NCBI GenBank assembly: GCA_000717735.1
Contig: JOBE01000079.1
Span: 1 to 25,019 of the forward strand
Direction of reading: 5' to 3'
Length of the DNA stretch: 25,019 bases
Origin: Streptomyces griseoluteus
GTDB lineage: Bacteria > Actinomycetota > Actinomycetes > Streptomycetales > Streptomycetaceae
This document shows positions 1-7,403 of the stretch, one piece after another. The position numbers and the translations under genes are program-made. Each line of letters starts with the position of its first letter. Within the stretch, counting starts at the first letter, position 1. Below the pieces are notes generated by a model that saw only the letters and a program-made list of their open reading frames with translations, was not told where the DNA came from and made no database searches.

Positions 1-2
1 GT

Positions 3-389
3 ACACGCCGCCGCAGCCGCCGCCCCAGGCCCCCGGGCCGCGCGGGCCGCGCCCCCCCCGCCAGCGCCCCGCCCCAGCAGCAGTACACGCCGCCGCAGCC
101 GCCGCCCCAGGCCCCGGCGCCGCGCGAGCCGCGCCCGCCGCGTCAGCGCAGCGCCAACCCGGTGCGGATCCCCGGCCTCGGCTGCCTCAAGGGCTGTCTC
201 GTCATGATCGTCCTGTTCGTGGTCGCGGGCTGGCTCGTCTGGGAGCTGACCCCGCTCCAGGACTGGATCGCCGAGGGCAAGAGCTACTGGGAGGCCATCG
301 GCGACGGCATCTCGACGGTGACCGACTGGATCTCCACGATCGGCGAGGCCACCGACACCGGGGGTACTACCGGCGGTACAGGGCAGTAA
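3..389 (+). CDS. C-terminal fragment of a PkaA-like membrane Ser/Thr protein kinase (5' truncated)
   Basis: Only the tail is present. It has a Pro/Gln-rich linker (QQYTPPQPPPQAPAPREP), a basic stretch, one strongly hydrophobic helix (about 190-250 in DNA, CLVMIVLFVVAGWLVWEL) and a short outer segment ending in a Gly/Thr-rich tail. No catalytic motif lies inside the window. The kinase assignment is inferred from the adjacent complete kinase gene and from remembered S. coelicolor order, where pkaA precedes pkaB and prfB. A Pro-rich juxtamembrane linker followed by one TM helix is common in actinobacterial kinases. The frame is secure from about position 83. Upstream of that, an 82-nt imperfect repeat puts the same peptide in another frame, so the first ~80 bases are suspect. 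Confidence 0.5.
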   Translation, partial: TRRRSRRPRPPGRAGRAPPASAPPQQQYTPPQPPPQAPAPREPRPPRQRSANPVRIPGLGCLKGCLVMIVLFVVAGWLVWELTPLQDWIAEGKSYWEAIGDGISTVTDWISTIGEATDTGGTTGGTGQ

Positions 390-406
390 TACCGAGTAAT
401 ACTGCC
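382..406 (+). terminator. Hairpin overlapping the stop codon of the upstream kinase gene
   Basis: Perfect 7-bp inverted repeat GGCAGTA (382-388) / TACTGCC (400-406) with an 11-nt loop, followed by GATTTAT. The stop codon TAA (387-389) lies in the left arm. It may be a weak terminator or a 3' stabilising hairpin. Confidence 0.4.
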
Positions 407-415
407 GATTTATCG

Positions 416-494
416 ACTTCCGAGGGGTGATTTCCGCTCGGAAGTGACGTCCGGCGGCTGCGGACGCGTAACTTTGCACGCGAACCGCAGCCGC
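416..494 (+). promoter_or_regulatory. Two perfect hairpins in the leader of the second kinase gene
   Basis: Arms ACTTCCGAG (416-424) and CTCGGAAGT (437-445) form a 9-bp stem. Arms GCGGCTGCGG (454-463) and CCGCAGCCGC (485-494) form a 10-bp stem around a 21-nt loop. The second stem ends one base before the Shine-Dalgarno GAGGGAG (496-502) of the next gene, so it could affect ribosome access or act as an attenuator. Confidence 0.4.
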
Positions 495-507
495 TGAGGG
501 AGCAGTC

Positions 508-1749
508 TTGGCACGGAACATCGGCAGCCGCTACACCACCCACCAGATCCTGGGGCGGGGCAGTGCCGGAACGGTGTGGCTCGGCGAGGGGCCCGAGGGT
601 CCCGTCGCCGTCAAACTGCTGCGCGAGGACCTGGCCTCCGACCAGGAGCTCGTCGGCCGCTTCGTCCAGGAGCGCACCGCCCTGCTCGGCCTCGACCACC
701 CCCGGGTCGTCAAGGTCCGCGACCTCGTCGTCGACGGCAACGACCTGGCCCTCGTCATGGACCTCGTCCGCGGCACCGACCTGCGCACCCGCCTGGACCG
801 CGAGCGGCGGCTCGCCCCCGAGGCCGCCGTCGCGATCATCGCCGACGTCGCCGACGCCCTCTCCGCCGCGCACGCCGCCGGAGTCGTCCACCGGGACGTC
901 AAGCCGGAGAACATCCTGCTCGACATGGAGGGCCCGCTCGGACCCGGCGGCGCCCACCCCGCCCTGCTCACCGACTTCGGCGTCGCCAAGCTGATCGACA
1001 CCCCCGGCCGCACCAAGGCCACCCGGATCATCGGCACCCCCGACTACCTCGCCCCCGAGATCGTCGAGGGCCTCCCGCCGCGCGCCGCCGTCGACATCTA
1101 CGCCCTCGCGACGGTCCTGTACGAGCTGCTCGCCGGCTTCACGCCGTTCGGCGGCGGCCACCCCGGCGCCGTCCTGCGCCGCCACGTCACCGAGACCGTC
1201 GTCCCCCTCCCCGGCATCCCCGAGGAGCTGTGGCAGCTGCTCGTGCAGTGCCTGGCGAAGGCCCCGGCCTCCCGGCTGCGCGCCTCCGAGCTGGCCGCCC
1301 GCCTCAAGGACGTCCTGCCGCTGCTCAAGGGCGTCCCGCCGCTCGACGTGGACGAGCTGGACTCGGACCAGGGCTCGGCGGCGGACCCGGAGCCGGAGGC
1401 GTACGCCACCGGTACGGGCGCGGGGGAACCGGCGCCGCGCCGGGCCGCCGTCCCGCTCGTCCCCGGCGCCTCCGCCGACTCCAACCGCGACACCCACACC
1501 TCCATGCGGGTCCCGGCCCCCGACGAGCTCTCCGGCGGCCCGCTCGGCACCGCGAGAGCCCCGAGACCCGCGGGCGCACGCCGCCCCGGCTCGGCCCGCC
1601 ACAAGGCGGGCGCGGTCCGCAAGCGCCGGATCACCCTCACCGTCGCGGCGGTCGTCGTCGCGGGGGCGCTCGGCGCCGGCGGCTACCTCGCGGCCTCGGG
1701 GGACGCGGACGCCCCGCCGCAGGACTCGAAGCAGTCGTCGCTGCCGTAG
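508..1749 (+). CDS. pkaB: Membrane-anchored Ser/Thr protein kinase, PkaB-like
   Basis: Hanks-type kinase of 413 aa that phosphorylates Ser/Thr of target proteins from the cytoplasmic side of the membrane. The catalytic domain spans about residues 9-270. It has a Gly loop GRGSAGTV (16-23), catalytic Lys in VAVK (K36), the loop HRDVKPEN (H128-R129-D130), DFG (D156) and GTPDYLAPE in the activation segment, so it is predicted active. A low-complexity linker (about 280-370) leads to a basic RKRR and one C-terminal TM helix (about 374-395). The outer tail is only ~20 aa, with no PASTA domains. The start is TTG at 508, chosen because GAGGGAG (496-502) sits 5 nt upstream and the Gly loop is at the usual distance. 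It follows another kinase-like gene and precedes prfB. The symbol rests on remembered synteny with S. coelicolor. Confidence 0.88.
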   Translation: MARNIGSRYTTHQILGRGSAGTVWLGEGPEGPVAVKLLREDLASDQELVGRFVQERTALLGLDHPRVVKVRDLVVDGNDLALVMDLVRGTDLRTRLDRERRLAPEAAVAIIADVADALSAAHAAGVVHRDVKPENILLDMEGPLGPGGAHPALLTDFGVAKLIDTPGRTKATRIIGTPDYLAPEIVEGLPPRAAVDIYALATVLYELLAGFTPFGGGHPGAVLRRHVTETVVPLPGIPEELWQLLVQCLAKAPASRLRASELAARLKDVLPLLKGVPPLDVDELDSDQGSAADPEPEAYATGTGAGEPAPRRAAVPLVPGASADSNRDTHTSMRVPAPDELSGGPLGTARAPRPAGARRPGSARHKAGAVRKRRITLTVAAVVVAGALGAGGYLAASGDADAPPQDSKQSSLP

Positions 1750-1780
1750 GGCCGTCGTGGCCGGCCGTCGTGGCCAAAGG

Positions 1781-1809
1781 TTCGGCTCCTTGCCCGGAGC
1801 CGTTACGCT
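1781..1809 (+). promoter_or_regulatory. Candidate leaderless promoter of prfB
   Basis: The -10-like TACGCT (1804-1809) lies 6 nt before the GTG start at 1816, and a weak -35 TTCGGC (1781-1786) is 17 bp further up. No Shine-Dalgarno is visible. A TANNNT box about 6-8 nt before the start codon is the usual leaderless arrangement in Streptomyces. Confidence 0.5.
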
Positions 1810-1815
1810 GGACGC

Positions 1816-2919
1816 GTGGCAGTCGTCGATGTATCCGAAGAGCTGAAGTCCCTCTCCTCGACCATGGGGTCGATCGAGGCCGTCCTGGACCTCGAGAAGC
1901 TGAGGGCCGACATCGCCGTGCTCGAAGAGCAGGCCGCGGCCCCGTCCCTGTGGGACGACCCGGAGGCGGCGCAGAAGATCACGAGCAAGCTTTCGCACCT
2001 CCAGGCCGAGGTCCGCAAGGCGGAGACCCTGCGCGGCCGCATCGACGACCTCGCGGTGCTCTTCGAGCTCGCCGAGGAGATGGACGACCCGGACACCCTC
2101 GCCGAGGCCGAGACGGAGCTCACCTCCGTCCGCAAGGCCCTCGACGAGATGGAGGTCCGCACCCTCCTGTCCGGCGAGTACGACGAGCGCGAGGCCCTGG
2201 TCAACATCCGCGCGGAGGCGGGCGGCGTCGACGCCTCCGACTTCGCCGAGCGGCTCCAGCGCATGTACCTGCGCTGGGCGGAGCGCCACGGCTACTCCAC
2301 CGAGGTCTACGAGACCTCGTACGCGGAAGAGGCCGGCATCAAGTCGACCACCTTCGTGGTGAAGGCGCCGTACGCCTACGGCACGCTCTCGGTCGAGCAG
2401 GGCACCCACCGCCTGGTCCGCATCTCGCCCTTTGACAACCAGGGTCGCCGTCAGACCTCCTTCGCCGGTGTCGAGATCCTGCCGGTCGTCGAGTCCTCCG
2501 ACCACGTCGAGATCGACGAGGGCGAGCTGCGCATCGACGTCTACCGCGCGTCGGGCCCCGGCGGCCAGGGCGTCAACACGACCGACTCGGCCGTGCGCAT
2601 CACGCACCTGCCGACCGGCATCGTCGTCTCCTGCCAGAACGAGCGCTCCCAGATCCAGAACAAGGCGAGCGCCATGAACGTCCTGCAGGCCAAGCTCCTC
2701 GAGCGTCAGCGCCAGGAGGAGCGGGCCAGGATGGACGCCCTGAAGGACAGCGGCAGCTCCTGGGGCAACCAGATGCGCTCGTACGTCCTGCACCCGTACC
2801 AGATGGTCAAGGACCTCCGTACGGAGTTCGAGGTCGGCAACCCGCAGGCCGTCCTCGACGGTGAGATCGACGGCTTCCTCGAGGCGGGCATCCGCTGGCG
2901 CAAGCAGCAGGACAAGTAG
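1816..2919 (+). CDS. prfB: Peptide chain release factor 2 (RF2)
   Basis: RF2 recognises UGA and UAA stop codons in the ribosomal A site and triggers hydrolysis of peptidyl-tRNA. The 367-aa product is full length. It has a helical N-terminal domain, the RF2-specific stop-recognition tripeptide SPF (204-206) in [15 protein letters not shown], and the catalytic GGQ (249-251) in SGPGGQGVN. The gene is one uninterrupted frame, so the programmed +1 frameshift that regulates E. coli prfB is absent, which I recall as normal for actinobacteria. The start is GTG 1816, in a leaderless context. It stands alone between a kinase gene and a strong terminator at 2940. Confidence 0.97.
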   Translation: MAVVDVSEELKSLSSTMGSIEAVLDLEKLRADIAVLEEQAAAPSLWDDPEAAQKITSKLSHLQAEVRKAETLRGRIDDLAVLFELAEEMDDPDTLAEAETELTSVRKALDEMEVRTLLSGEYDEREALVNIRAEAGGVDASDFAERLQRMYLRWAERHGYSTEVYETSYAEEAGIKSTTFVVKAPYAYGTLSVEQGTHRLVRISPFDNQGRRQTSFAGVEILPVVESSDHVEIDEGELRIDVYRASGPGGQGVNTTDSAVRITHLPTGIVVSCQNERSQIQNKASAMNVLQAKLLERQRQEERARMDALKDSGSSWGNQMRSYVLHPYQMVKDLRTEFEVGNPQAVLDGEIDGFLEAGIRWRKQQDK

Positions 2920-2939
2920 CTTCCGAGCAGTACGCGTTC

Positions 2940-2967
2940 GGGCCCCGCACCTTCCGGTGCGGGGCCC
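2940..2967 (+). terminator. Terminator of prfB
   Basis: Perfect 12-bp stem (2940-2951 with 2956-2967) with a TTCC tetraloop, 20 nt after the prfB stop. There is no U tract, as is common for Streptomyces terminators. Nearby, 13 nt of the prfB 3' end (CGCTGGCGCAAGC, 2893-2905) recur at 2986-2998. The rest of the gap to 3174 shows no gene and no convincing promoter. Confidence 0.85.
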
Positions 2968-3174
2968 GTCGTCGTCCGGCGGATTCGCTGGCGCAAGCGA
3001 AAACGCGGTGTGCGGGGCGCTTTGTCGACAAGGGAACTGACGTCAGGAGGCCCGGAGTTCTGGGTTTACGTCACAGTTGCATCCCCGCATGTGGGGCACT
3101 CGGTGATCTTTCGGGCATCGCACGCGCAACGACCTTGACGCTGCATCGGAAACTCGGAAGGGTGGCGTACTGGC

Positions 3175-3291
3175 ATGCGCATTTCCGGGGCGTGTGTGAA
3201 CGGGGGCCGGCCAGCAGTGAGCCGCCTCTGTCGCTGCCCCAGAGCGCTGCCCCATGACGAGATTGAGCTACTGGGGGTAGCAGCCAGATGA
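3175..3291 (+). CDS. Candidate 38-codon leader ORF overlapping the next gene by ATGA
   Basis: ATG 3175 is preceded by GGAAGGG about 10 nt upstream. The frame runs 38 codons and ends in TGA (3289-3291), which overlaps the ATG (3288) of the surface-protein gene as ATGA, the usual layout for translational coupling. The peptide is Cys/Arg-rich in the middle (SRLCRCPRALPHDE). Third-position G/C is only about two thirds, below the local norm, so it may simply be untranslated leader. No family is recognised. Confidence 0.2.
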   Translation: MRISGACVNGGRPAVSRLCRCPRALPHDEIELLGVAAR

Positions 3292-3930
3292 CCAAGCAGA
3301 TGCGAGTCCGTATCGCGCGCATCGCCGCCGGTGCGGTGATCGCGGCCGGCGCGTCGCTCACCGCGGCGGGTGCGGCGCAGGCCGTGGGCGCCTTCGGCGA
3401 GCCGACCGCGGATCCCACGTGCCTTCCCGGGAGCCCCGGTTGTGAGATCACGCCTCCGCCGGTGACGACTCCTCCGGTGGAGACCACGCCGCCGGTGGAG
3501 ACGACTCCTCCGGTGGAGACGACCCCGCCGGTGGAGACGACTCCTCCGGTGGAGACGACCCCGCCGGTGGAGACGACTCCTCCGGTGGAGACCACGCCGC
3601 AACGGGAACGGGAACGGGAACGGCAACCCCGGTTCCACCGACTCGCCCGTCACCCCGGGTGACGACACCGACTCCGGTAGCGCCGACCCCGGCACCTGCA
3701 CCGTCGACCTCGACGGCGCCGAGTGCGTGGACAGCGGCAACAGCAACACCGACACCAACAACGCCGGCTCGCAGCCCGTGCAGCAGGGTCAGGCGAAGGA
3801 GGAGCTCGCCGAGACCGGTGCGGCCGAGACCTCGTTCCTGGTCATCGGTGCCGCGACGATGATCGCCGGTGGCATCGGCTTCCGCCTGCTGCCGCGTCTC
3901 GTCGCCGGTGGCGGTCGCGCGGCCGTCTGA
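3288..3930 (+). CDS. Sortase-anchored surface protein with ETTPPV repeats; reading frame broken in the repeat
   Basis: The N-terminus has a Sec signal peptide (KQMRVRIAR, then a hydrophobic Ala-rich core, AQA cleavage near residue 32). A proline-rich array of about seven VETTPP units follows. The frame then fails: the first frame ends at 3662 in an Arg/Glu-rich nonsense tail. From 3601 another frame (+1) reads NGNGNGN, then a short domain with two Cys, then LAETG (3805-3819), a hydrophobic helix and a tail with Arg, ending TGA 3928-3930. LAXTG plus TM plus basic tail is the sorting signal used by Streptomyces class E sortases, so the intact product would be wall-linked. The break lies at about 3598-3601, exactly at the end of the tandem repeat, which points to assembly collapse or a real repeat-length mutation. 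The start at ATG 3288 has GGGGGT (3273-3278) upstream. Confidence 0.7.
3456..3599 (+). repeat. 18-bp tandem repeat encoding ETTPPV
   Basis: About seven 18-bp units encode VETTPP. Two synonymous versions mostly alternate (ACGACTCCTCCGGTG and ACGACCCCGCCGGTG), giving a 36-bp higher-order period, as expected if units were duplicated in pairs. The reading frame of the host gene breaks at its 3' edge. Confidence 0.85.
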
Positions 3931-3967
3931 CGGACCCGTGAGCGCGTGAGCGTACGTGCGTGAAAGG

Positions 3968-4001
3968 GGAAGGGCCGGGGAGATCTCTCCCCGGCCCTTC
4001 C
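3968..4001 (+). terminator. Terminator after the surface-protein gene
   Basis: A 15-bp stem (3968-3982 with 3987-4001) closes on a 4-nt loop, with the core AGGGCCGGGGAG paired to CTCCCCGGCCCT. It is about 40 nt after the stop. It lies between a plus-strand and a convergent minus-strand gene and may serve both. Confidence 0.85.
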
Positions 4002-4070
4002 TCGTACGTCCGGCTCGTGTGGCGTCCGCGTGACACCCGGATACGCCCAGAACGATCCGAAAGGGCGGCT

Positions 4071-4253
4071 CTAGGCCGTGCGGACCACCGCGAGCAACGC
4101 GATCATGGCCAGCAGGGCGATCGCCAGCGTCAGCAGCATCGCGGGCGACGGACCCTGAGGGGTCAGGCGCTCCCGGTTCGCGCGGCAGACGGGGCAGCGG
4201 CCCTCGGCGACCGGGGCCGCGCAGTTGGCGCACACCAGTCGGTCATAGGTCAT
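4071..4253 (-). CDS. Small zinc-ribbon membrane protein
   Basis: A 60-aa product. The N-terminal half carries two CxxC knuckles (CANC and CPVC), a minimal zinc ribbon. The C-terminal half is one hydrophobic helix (PAMLLTLAIALLAMIALLAVV), so the ribbon probably faces the cytoplasm as a tail-anchored protein. The start is supported by a strong Shine-Dalgarno (GGAGGAGGAG on the minus strand, about 8 nt before ATG). It is divergent from ftsE. No function can be assigned from sequence. The 235-nt gap to ftsE contains TAAGGT (4447-4452) as a possible -10 for ftsE. Confidence 0.75.
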   Translation of the reverse strand: MTYDRLVCANCAAPVAEGRCPVCRANRERLTPQGPSPAMLLTLAIALLAMIALLAVVRTA

Positions 4254-4488
4254 GCGCTCTCCTCCTCCCGCACTGGGGGCTACACCTGGACAACGTCCGG
4301 AGGGGTCCGGGCGTTCCCCCTACCACTGTGCCAGCTCCCCGGCGTTTCGGCGCGCCCCATCGGATCGTCCCGCCCCCGTGCGCGGGGGCGAAAAGGATAA
4401 ACGTCGCAAGCCAGGACCGCGACTGCGCGGGCCTTCCCCGTTCGCGTAAGGTCACGCACACCTACTCCCGGCCGACCGTGGTGCATCC

Positions 4489-5178
4489 GTGATCCGATTC
4501 GACAACGTCTCCAAGTCCTATCCGAAGCAGAACCGCCCCGCGCTCCGGGATGTCTCCCTGGAGATCGAGAAGGGGGAGTTCGTCTTCCTCGTCGGTTCCT
4601 CCGGCTCCGGAAAGTCGACTTTCCTGCGGCTGCTCCTGCGTGAGGAGCGCGCCAGTCAAGGCCAGGTGCACGTCCTCGGCAAGGACCTGGCCCGCCTGTC
4701 CAACTGGAAGGTGCCGCACATGCGGCGTCAACTCGGCACCGTCTTCCAGGACTTCCGCCTGCTGCCCAACAAGACCGTCGCCGAGAACGTGGCCTTCGCC
4801 CAGGAGGTCATCGGCAAGCCGCGCGGCGAGATCCGCAAGGCCGTGCCGCAGGTGCTCGACCTGGTCGGGCTCGGCGGCAAGGAGGACCGGATGCCCGGCG
4901 AGCTCTCCGGCGGTGAGCAGCAGCGCGTCGCCATCGCCCGCGCCTTCGTCAACCGCCCGATGCTGCTGATCGCCGACGAGCCCACCGGCAACCTCGACCC
5001 GCAGACCTCGGTCGGCATCATGAAGCTGCTCGACCGCATCAACAGGACAGGGACCACCGTCGTCATGGCGACCCACGACCAGAACATCGTCGACCAGATG
5101 CGCAAGCGCGTCATAGAGCTCGAGAAGGGTCGCCTCGTCCGCGACCAGGCGCGCGGCGTCTACGGATACCAGCACTGA
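4489..5178 (+). CDS. ftsE: Cell division ABC ATPase FtsE
   Basis: The ATPase of the FtsEX complex, which couples ATP hydrolysis at the division site to activation of peptidoglycan hydrolases outside the membrane. The 229-aa product has Walker [10 protein letters not shown] (36-44), signature LSGGEQQR (139-146) and Walker B LLIADEP with catalytic E164. The N-terminal [13 protein letters not shown] is typical of FtsE. The start GTG 4489 has no clear Shine-Dalgarno. ftsX follows 23 nt downstream in the same orientation, a conserved operon, with the protease gene and smpB next, as in many actinobacteria. Confidence 0.96.
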   Translation: MIRFDNVSKSYPKQNRPALRDVSLEIEKGEFVFLVGSSGSGKSTFLRLLLREERASQGQVHVLGKDLARLSNWKVPHMRRQLGTVFQDFRLLPNKTVAENVAFAQEVIGKPRGEIRKAVPQVLDLVGLGGKEDRMPGELSGGEQQRVAIARAFVNRPMLLIADEPTGNLDPQTSVGIMKLLDRINRTGTTVVMATHDQNIVDQMRKRVIELEKGRLVRDQARGVYGYQH

Positions 5179-5201
5179 GCAGGTAGGGGACAGAACACAC
5201 C

Positions 5202-6119
5202 ATGCGCGCTCAGTTCGTGCTCTCGGAGATCGGCATCGGTCTCCGGCGCAACCTCACGATGACCTTCGCCGTCGTCATCTCCGTGGCCCTCTCGCTCGCC
5301 CTCTTCGGCGGTGCCCTGCTCATGCGCGAGCAGGTCAGCACGATGAAGGACTTCTGGTACGACAAGGTCAACGTCTCCCTCTTCCTCTGCAACAGGGCCG
5401 ACGCGGCCGACGGGGTCAAGTGCCCCAAGGGTGCGGTCACGGCCCAGCAGAAGGAGCAGATCAAAGCCGATCTGAAGAAGATGGACATCGTCGAGACCGT
5501 CTACTACGAGTCGACCGACGAGGCGTTCAAGCGGTACAAGGAGGAGTACGGCGAGACCGCCATCGCCTCCGTCATCACGCCGGACCAGATGCAGGAGTCG
5601 TTCCGGGTCAAGCTCAAGGACCCGGAGAAGTACAAGGTGATCGCCACTGCCTTCGCCGGCCGCGACGGGATCGAGTCCGTCCAGGACCAGCGGGACACCC
5701 TGGAGGACCTGTTCGACCTGATGAACGGCATGAACATCGCCGCTCTCTGCGTCATGGGGCTGATGCTCGTCATCGCGTTGATGCTGATCGTCAACACGGT
5801 CCGCGTCTCGGCCTTCAGCCGCCGGAGAGAGACCGGCATCATGCGGCTCGTCGGCGCGTCGAGCTTCTACATCCAGATGCCGTTCATCATGGAGGCCGCC
5901 TTCGCCGGACTCCTGGGCGGCGCGGTCGCCTGTGTGCTGCTGCTCGTCGGCCGGTACTTCCTGATCGACAACGGCATCGCGCTCGCGGAGAAGATGCAGC
6001 TCGTCAACTTCATCGGCTGGGACGCCGTCCTCGCCAAGCTGCCGCTCGTGATCGCCATCGGTCTCCTGATGCCCGCGGTGGCCGCTTTCATCGCGCTGCG
6101 CAAGTACCTGAAGGTGTGA
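5202..6119 (+). CDS. ftsX: Cell division membrane protein FtsX
   Basis: The membrane partner of FtsE. The 305-aa product has the classic topology: a cytoplasmic N-terminus, TM1 (20-41), a large extracellular domain (about 42-176) that should contact wall hydrolases, then TM2 (about 178-200), TM3 (about 230-254) and TM4 (about 278-300). Two Cys in the extracellular part (C63, C74) could form a disulfide. The start ATG 5202 has GGTAGGGGA upstream. The extracellular partner is probably a NlpC/P60 or M23 hydrolase, but none is encoded here. Confidence 0.96.
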   Translation: MRAQFVLSEIGIGLRRNLTMTFAVVISVALSLALFGGALLMREQVSTMKDFWYDKVNVSLFLCNRADAADGVKCPKGAVTAQQKEQIKADLKKMDIVETVYYESTDEAFKRYKEEYGETAIASVITPDQMQESFRVKLKDPEKYKVIATAFAGRDGIESVQDQRDTLEDLFDLMNGMNIAALCVMGLMLVIALMLIVNTVRVSAFSRRRETGIMRLVGASSFYIQMPFIMEAAFAGLLGGAVACVLLLVGRYFLIDNGIALAEKMQLVNFIGWDAVLAKLPLVIAIGLLMPAVAAFIALRKYLKV

Positions 6120-6183
6120 GAGACACCTCTGCCGGTGGATGGCGTCGTACGGTCAAAGCCCGTGCGGCGCCATCGCCTTGTCC

Positions 6184-6189
6184 TAGAGT
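6184..6189 (+). promoter_or_regulatory. Candidate leaderless -10 box of the S41 protease gene
   Basis: TAGAGT (6184-6189) fits TANNNT and lies 7 nt before ATG 6197, with no Shine-Dalgarno. It would allow expression independent of ftsEX. No good -35 is seen at 17-18 bp. Confidence 0.4.
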
Positions 6190-6196
6190 GGGCGCC

Positions 6197-7384
6197 ATGC
6201 CGGCCGGCACCGACCACCTCTGTATCCGGCCCCGCGGAGTACTCCGTGGGGCCGTTCTGACGTTGGTCTTCGCCGGAGTCCTCGCCACCGCCGCCGCCAC
6301 CGGCTCACTGCCCCGGCAGGAGTCCGCCGACGGGCCCGCGGGGGCGTCCACGCGCGCGGGGCAGCGGTCCCCGGCCGGTGCCCCCGTCGACAGCGCCGCC
6401 CTGAACCGTGCCGCCGCCGCGGCCATGGCCGACGGGAAGTCGGGCAAGCAGGCCGCCGAGGAGTTCGTCAGCCGCAGCGGAGACCGCTGGGGCGCGGTGT
6501 ACGACAAGAAGGAGTACGCCGAGTTCGAGCAGGCCCTCGACGGGGCCTACACCGGCGTCGGGCTCTCCGCGGGCCGGGTCGGCGGGGACCGCGTCCGGGT
6601 GACCCGCGTCCAGGCCGGCGGACCCGCCGAGCGGGCCGGGATCAAGGCGGGCGACCGGCTCGTCTCGGTCGACGGACGCCCGGTCGACGGCCTCTCGGTC
6701 TCCCAGGCCGTCGCCCTGCTGCGCGGCGACGGCGTACCGGGCTCCGCCGTCTCCCTCCGGGTCGAGCGCGGGCGCGCCGCCTGGACGCGGACCCTGCACC
6801 GGGCCCGGCTGGCCACGGACCCGGTCACCGTCCGCCGCCTGGACGACGGCACCCTGCTCATCCGGGTCGCCGCCTTCACCAAGGGCGCCGGTACGCGCGT
6901 GCGTGACGCCGTACGGGCCGCCCCGGCAGGCGCCGGTGTCCTCCTGGACCTGCGGGGCAACGCGGGCGGCCTGGTCGCCGAGGCCGCCGTGGCCGCCTCC
7001 GCCTTCCTCGACGGCGGTCTGGTCGCCACGTACGACGTGGAGGGCGAGCAGCGGGCCGTGTACGCCGACAGGGGCGGCGACACCGGCCGGCCCCTGGTGG
7101 CGCTGATCGACGGGGGCACGATGAGCGCGGCCGAGCTGCTCACCGGCGCCCTCCAGGACCGGGGCAGGGCGGTCACGGTGGGTTCGCGCACCTTCGGCAA
7201 GGGCTCGGTCCAGATGCCGAGCGCCCTGCCGGACGGTTCGGTCGCCGAGCTGACCGTCGGGCACTACCGCACACCGGCCGGGCACGCGGTGGACGGCCGG
7301 GGCATCACTCCGGACCTGACGGCCGGGGAACGGGCGGAGGAACGGGCGAAGACGGTATTGAGTGGCCTCGGAGGGGCCTCGTAG
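6197..7384 (+). CDS. C-terminal processing protease (S41 family) with PDZ domain
   Basis: A 395-aa serine protease with a Ser-Lys dyad, exported or membrane-tethered by an N-terminal hydrophobic segment (about 17-37). The PDZ domain (about 118-200, TGVGLSAGRV to SLRVERG) binds C-terminal peptides of substrates. The S41 domain has the strand LLDLRGNAGG and the active-site block GTMSAAE (S310) with FGKGSVQ (K335). The 25-residue spacing matches that of Tsp/CtpA. Start: ATG 6197 is preferred. GTG 6188, three codons upstream, is possible but overlaps the -10-like box. It lies between ftsX and smpB in the same direction. A role in wall or division protein turnover is inference from context. Confidence 0.9.
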   Translation: MPAGTDHLCIRPRGVLRGAVLTLVFAGVLATAAATGSLPRQESADGPAGASTRAGQRSPAGAPVDSAALNRAAAAAMADGKSGKQAAEEFVSRSGDRWGAVYDKKEYAEFEQALDGAYTGVGLSAGRVGGDRVRVTRVQAGGPAERAGIKAGDRLVSVDGRPVDGLSVSQAVALLRGDGVPGSAVSLRVERGRAAWTRTLHRARLATDPVTVRRLDDGTLLIRVAAFTKGAGTRVRDAVRAAPAGAGVLLDLRGNAGGLVAEAAVAASAFLDGGLVATYDVEGEQRAVYADRGGDTGRPLVALIDGGTMSAAELLTGALQDRGRAVTVGSRTFGKGSVQMPSALPDGSVAELTVGHYRTPAGHAVDGRGITPDLTAGERAEERAKTVLSGLGGAS

Positions 7385-7403
7385 TGCGAAAATGACCGCA
7401 CTA
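7382..7403 (+). promoter_or_regulatory. Inverted repeat covering the smpB start
   Basis: TAGTGCG (7382-7388) and CGCACTA (7397-7403) are perfect 7-bp arms around an 8-nt loop. The left arm contains the protease stop codon and the right arm ends in the A of the annotated smpB ATG. Confidence 0.4.

Noticed and set aside
2430..2436. CTTTGAC in prfB, resembling the E. coli RF2 programmed frameshift site
   Set aside because: It is in frame as TTT-GAC within the conserved SPFDN recognition loop near codon 206, not near codon 25, and the gene has no internal stop.
367..2793. 808-codon minus-strand open frame opposite the kinase and prfB genes
   Set aside because: It lies opposite two genes with clear motifs. 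Long antisense frames are expected in very high G+C DNA.
3020..3280. Riboswitch (for example c-di-AMP ydaO type) before the surface-protein gene
   Set aside because: I could not find the conserved core sequences or a convincing multi-helix fold by eye.
3457..3600. CRISPR-like array
   Set aside because: The 18-bp units are contiguous without spacers and encode a Pro/Thr repeat in frame.
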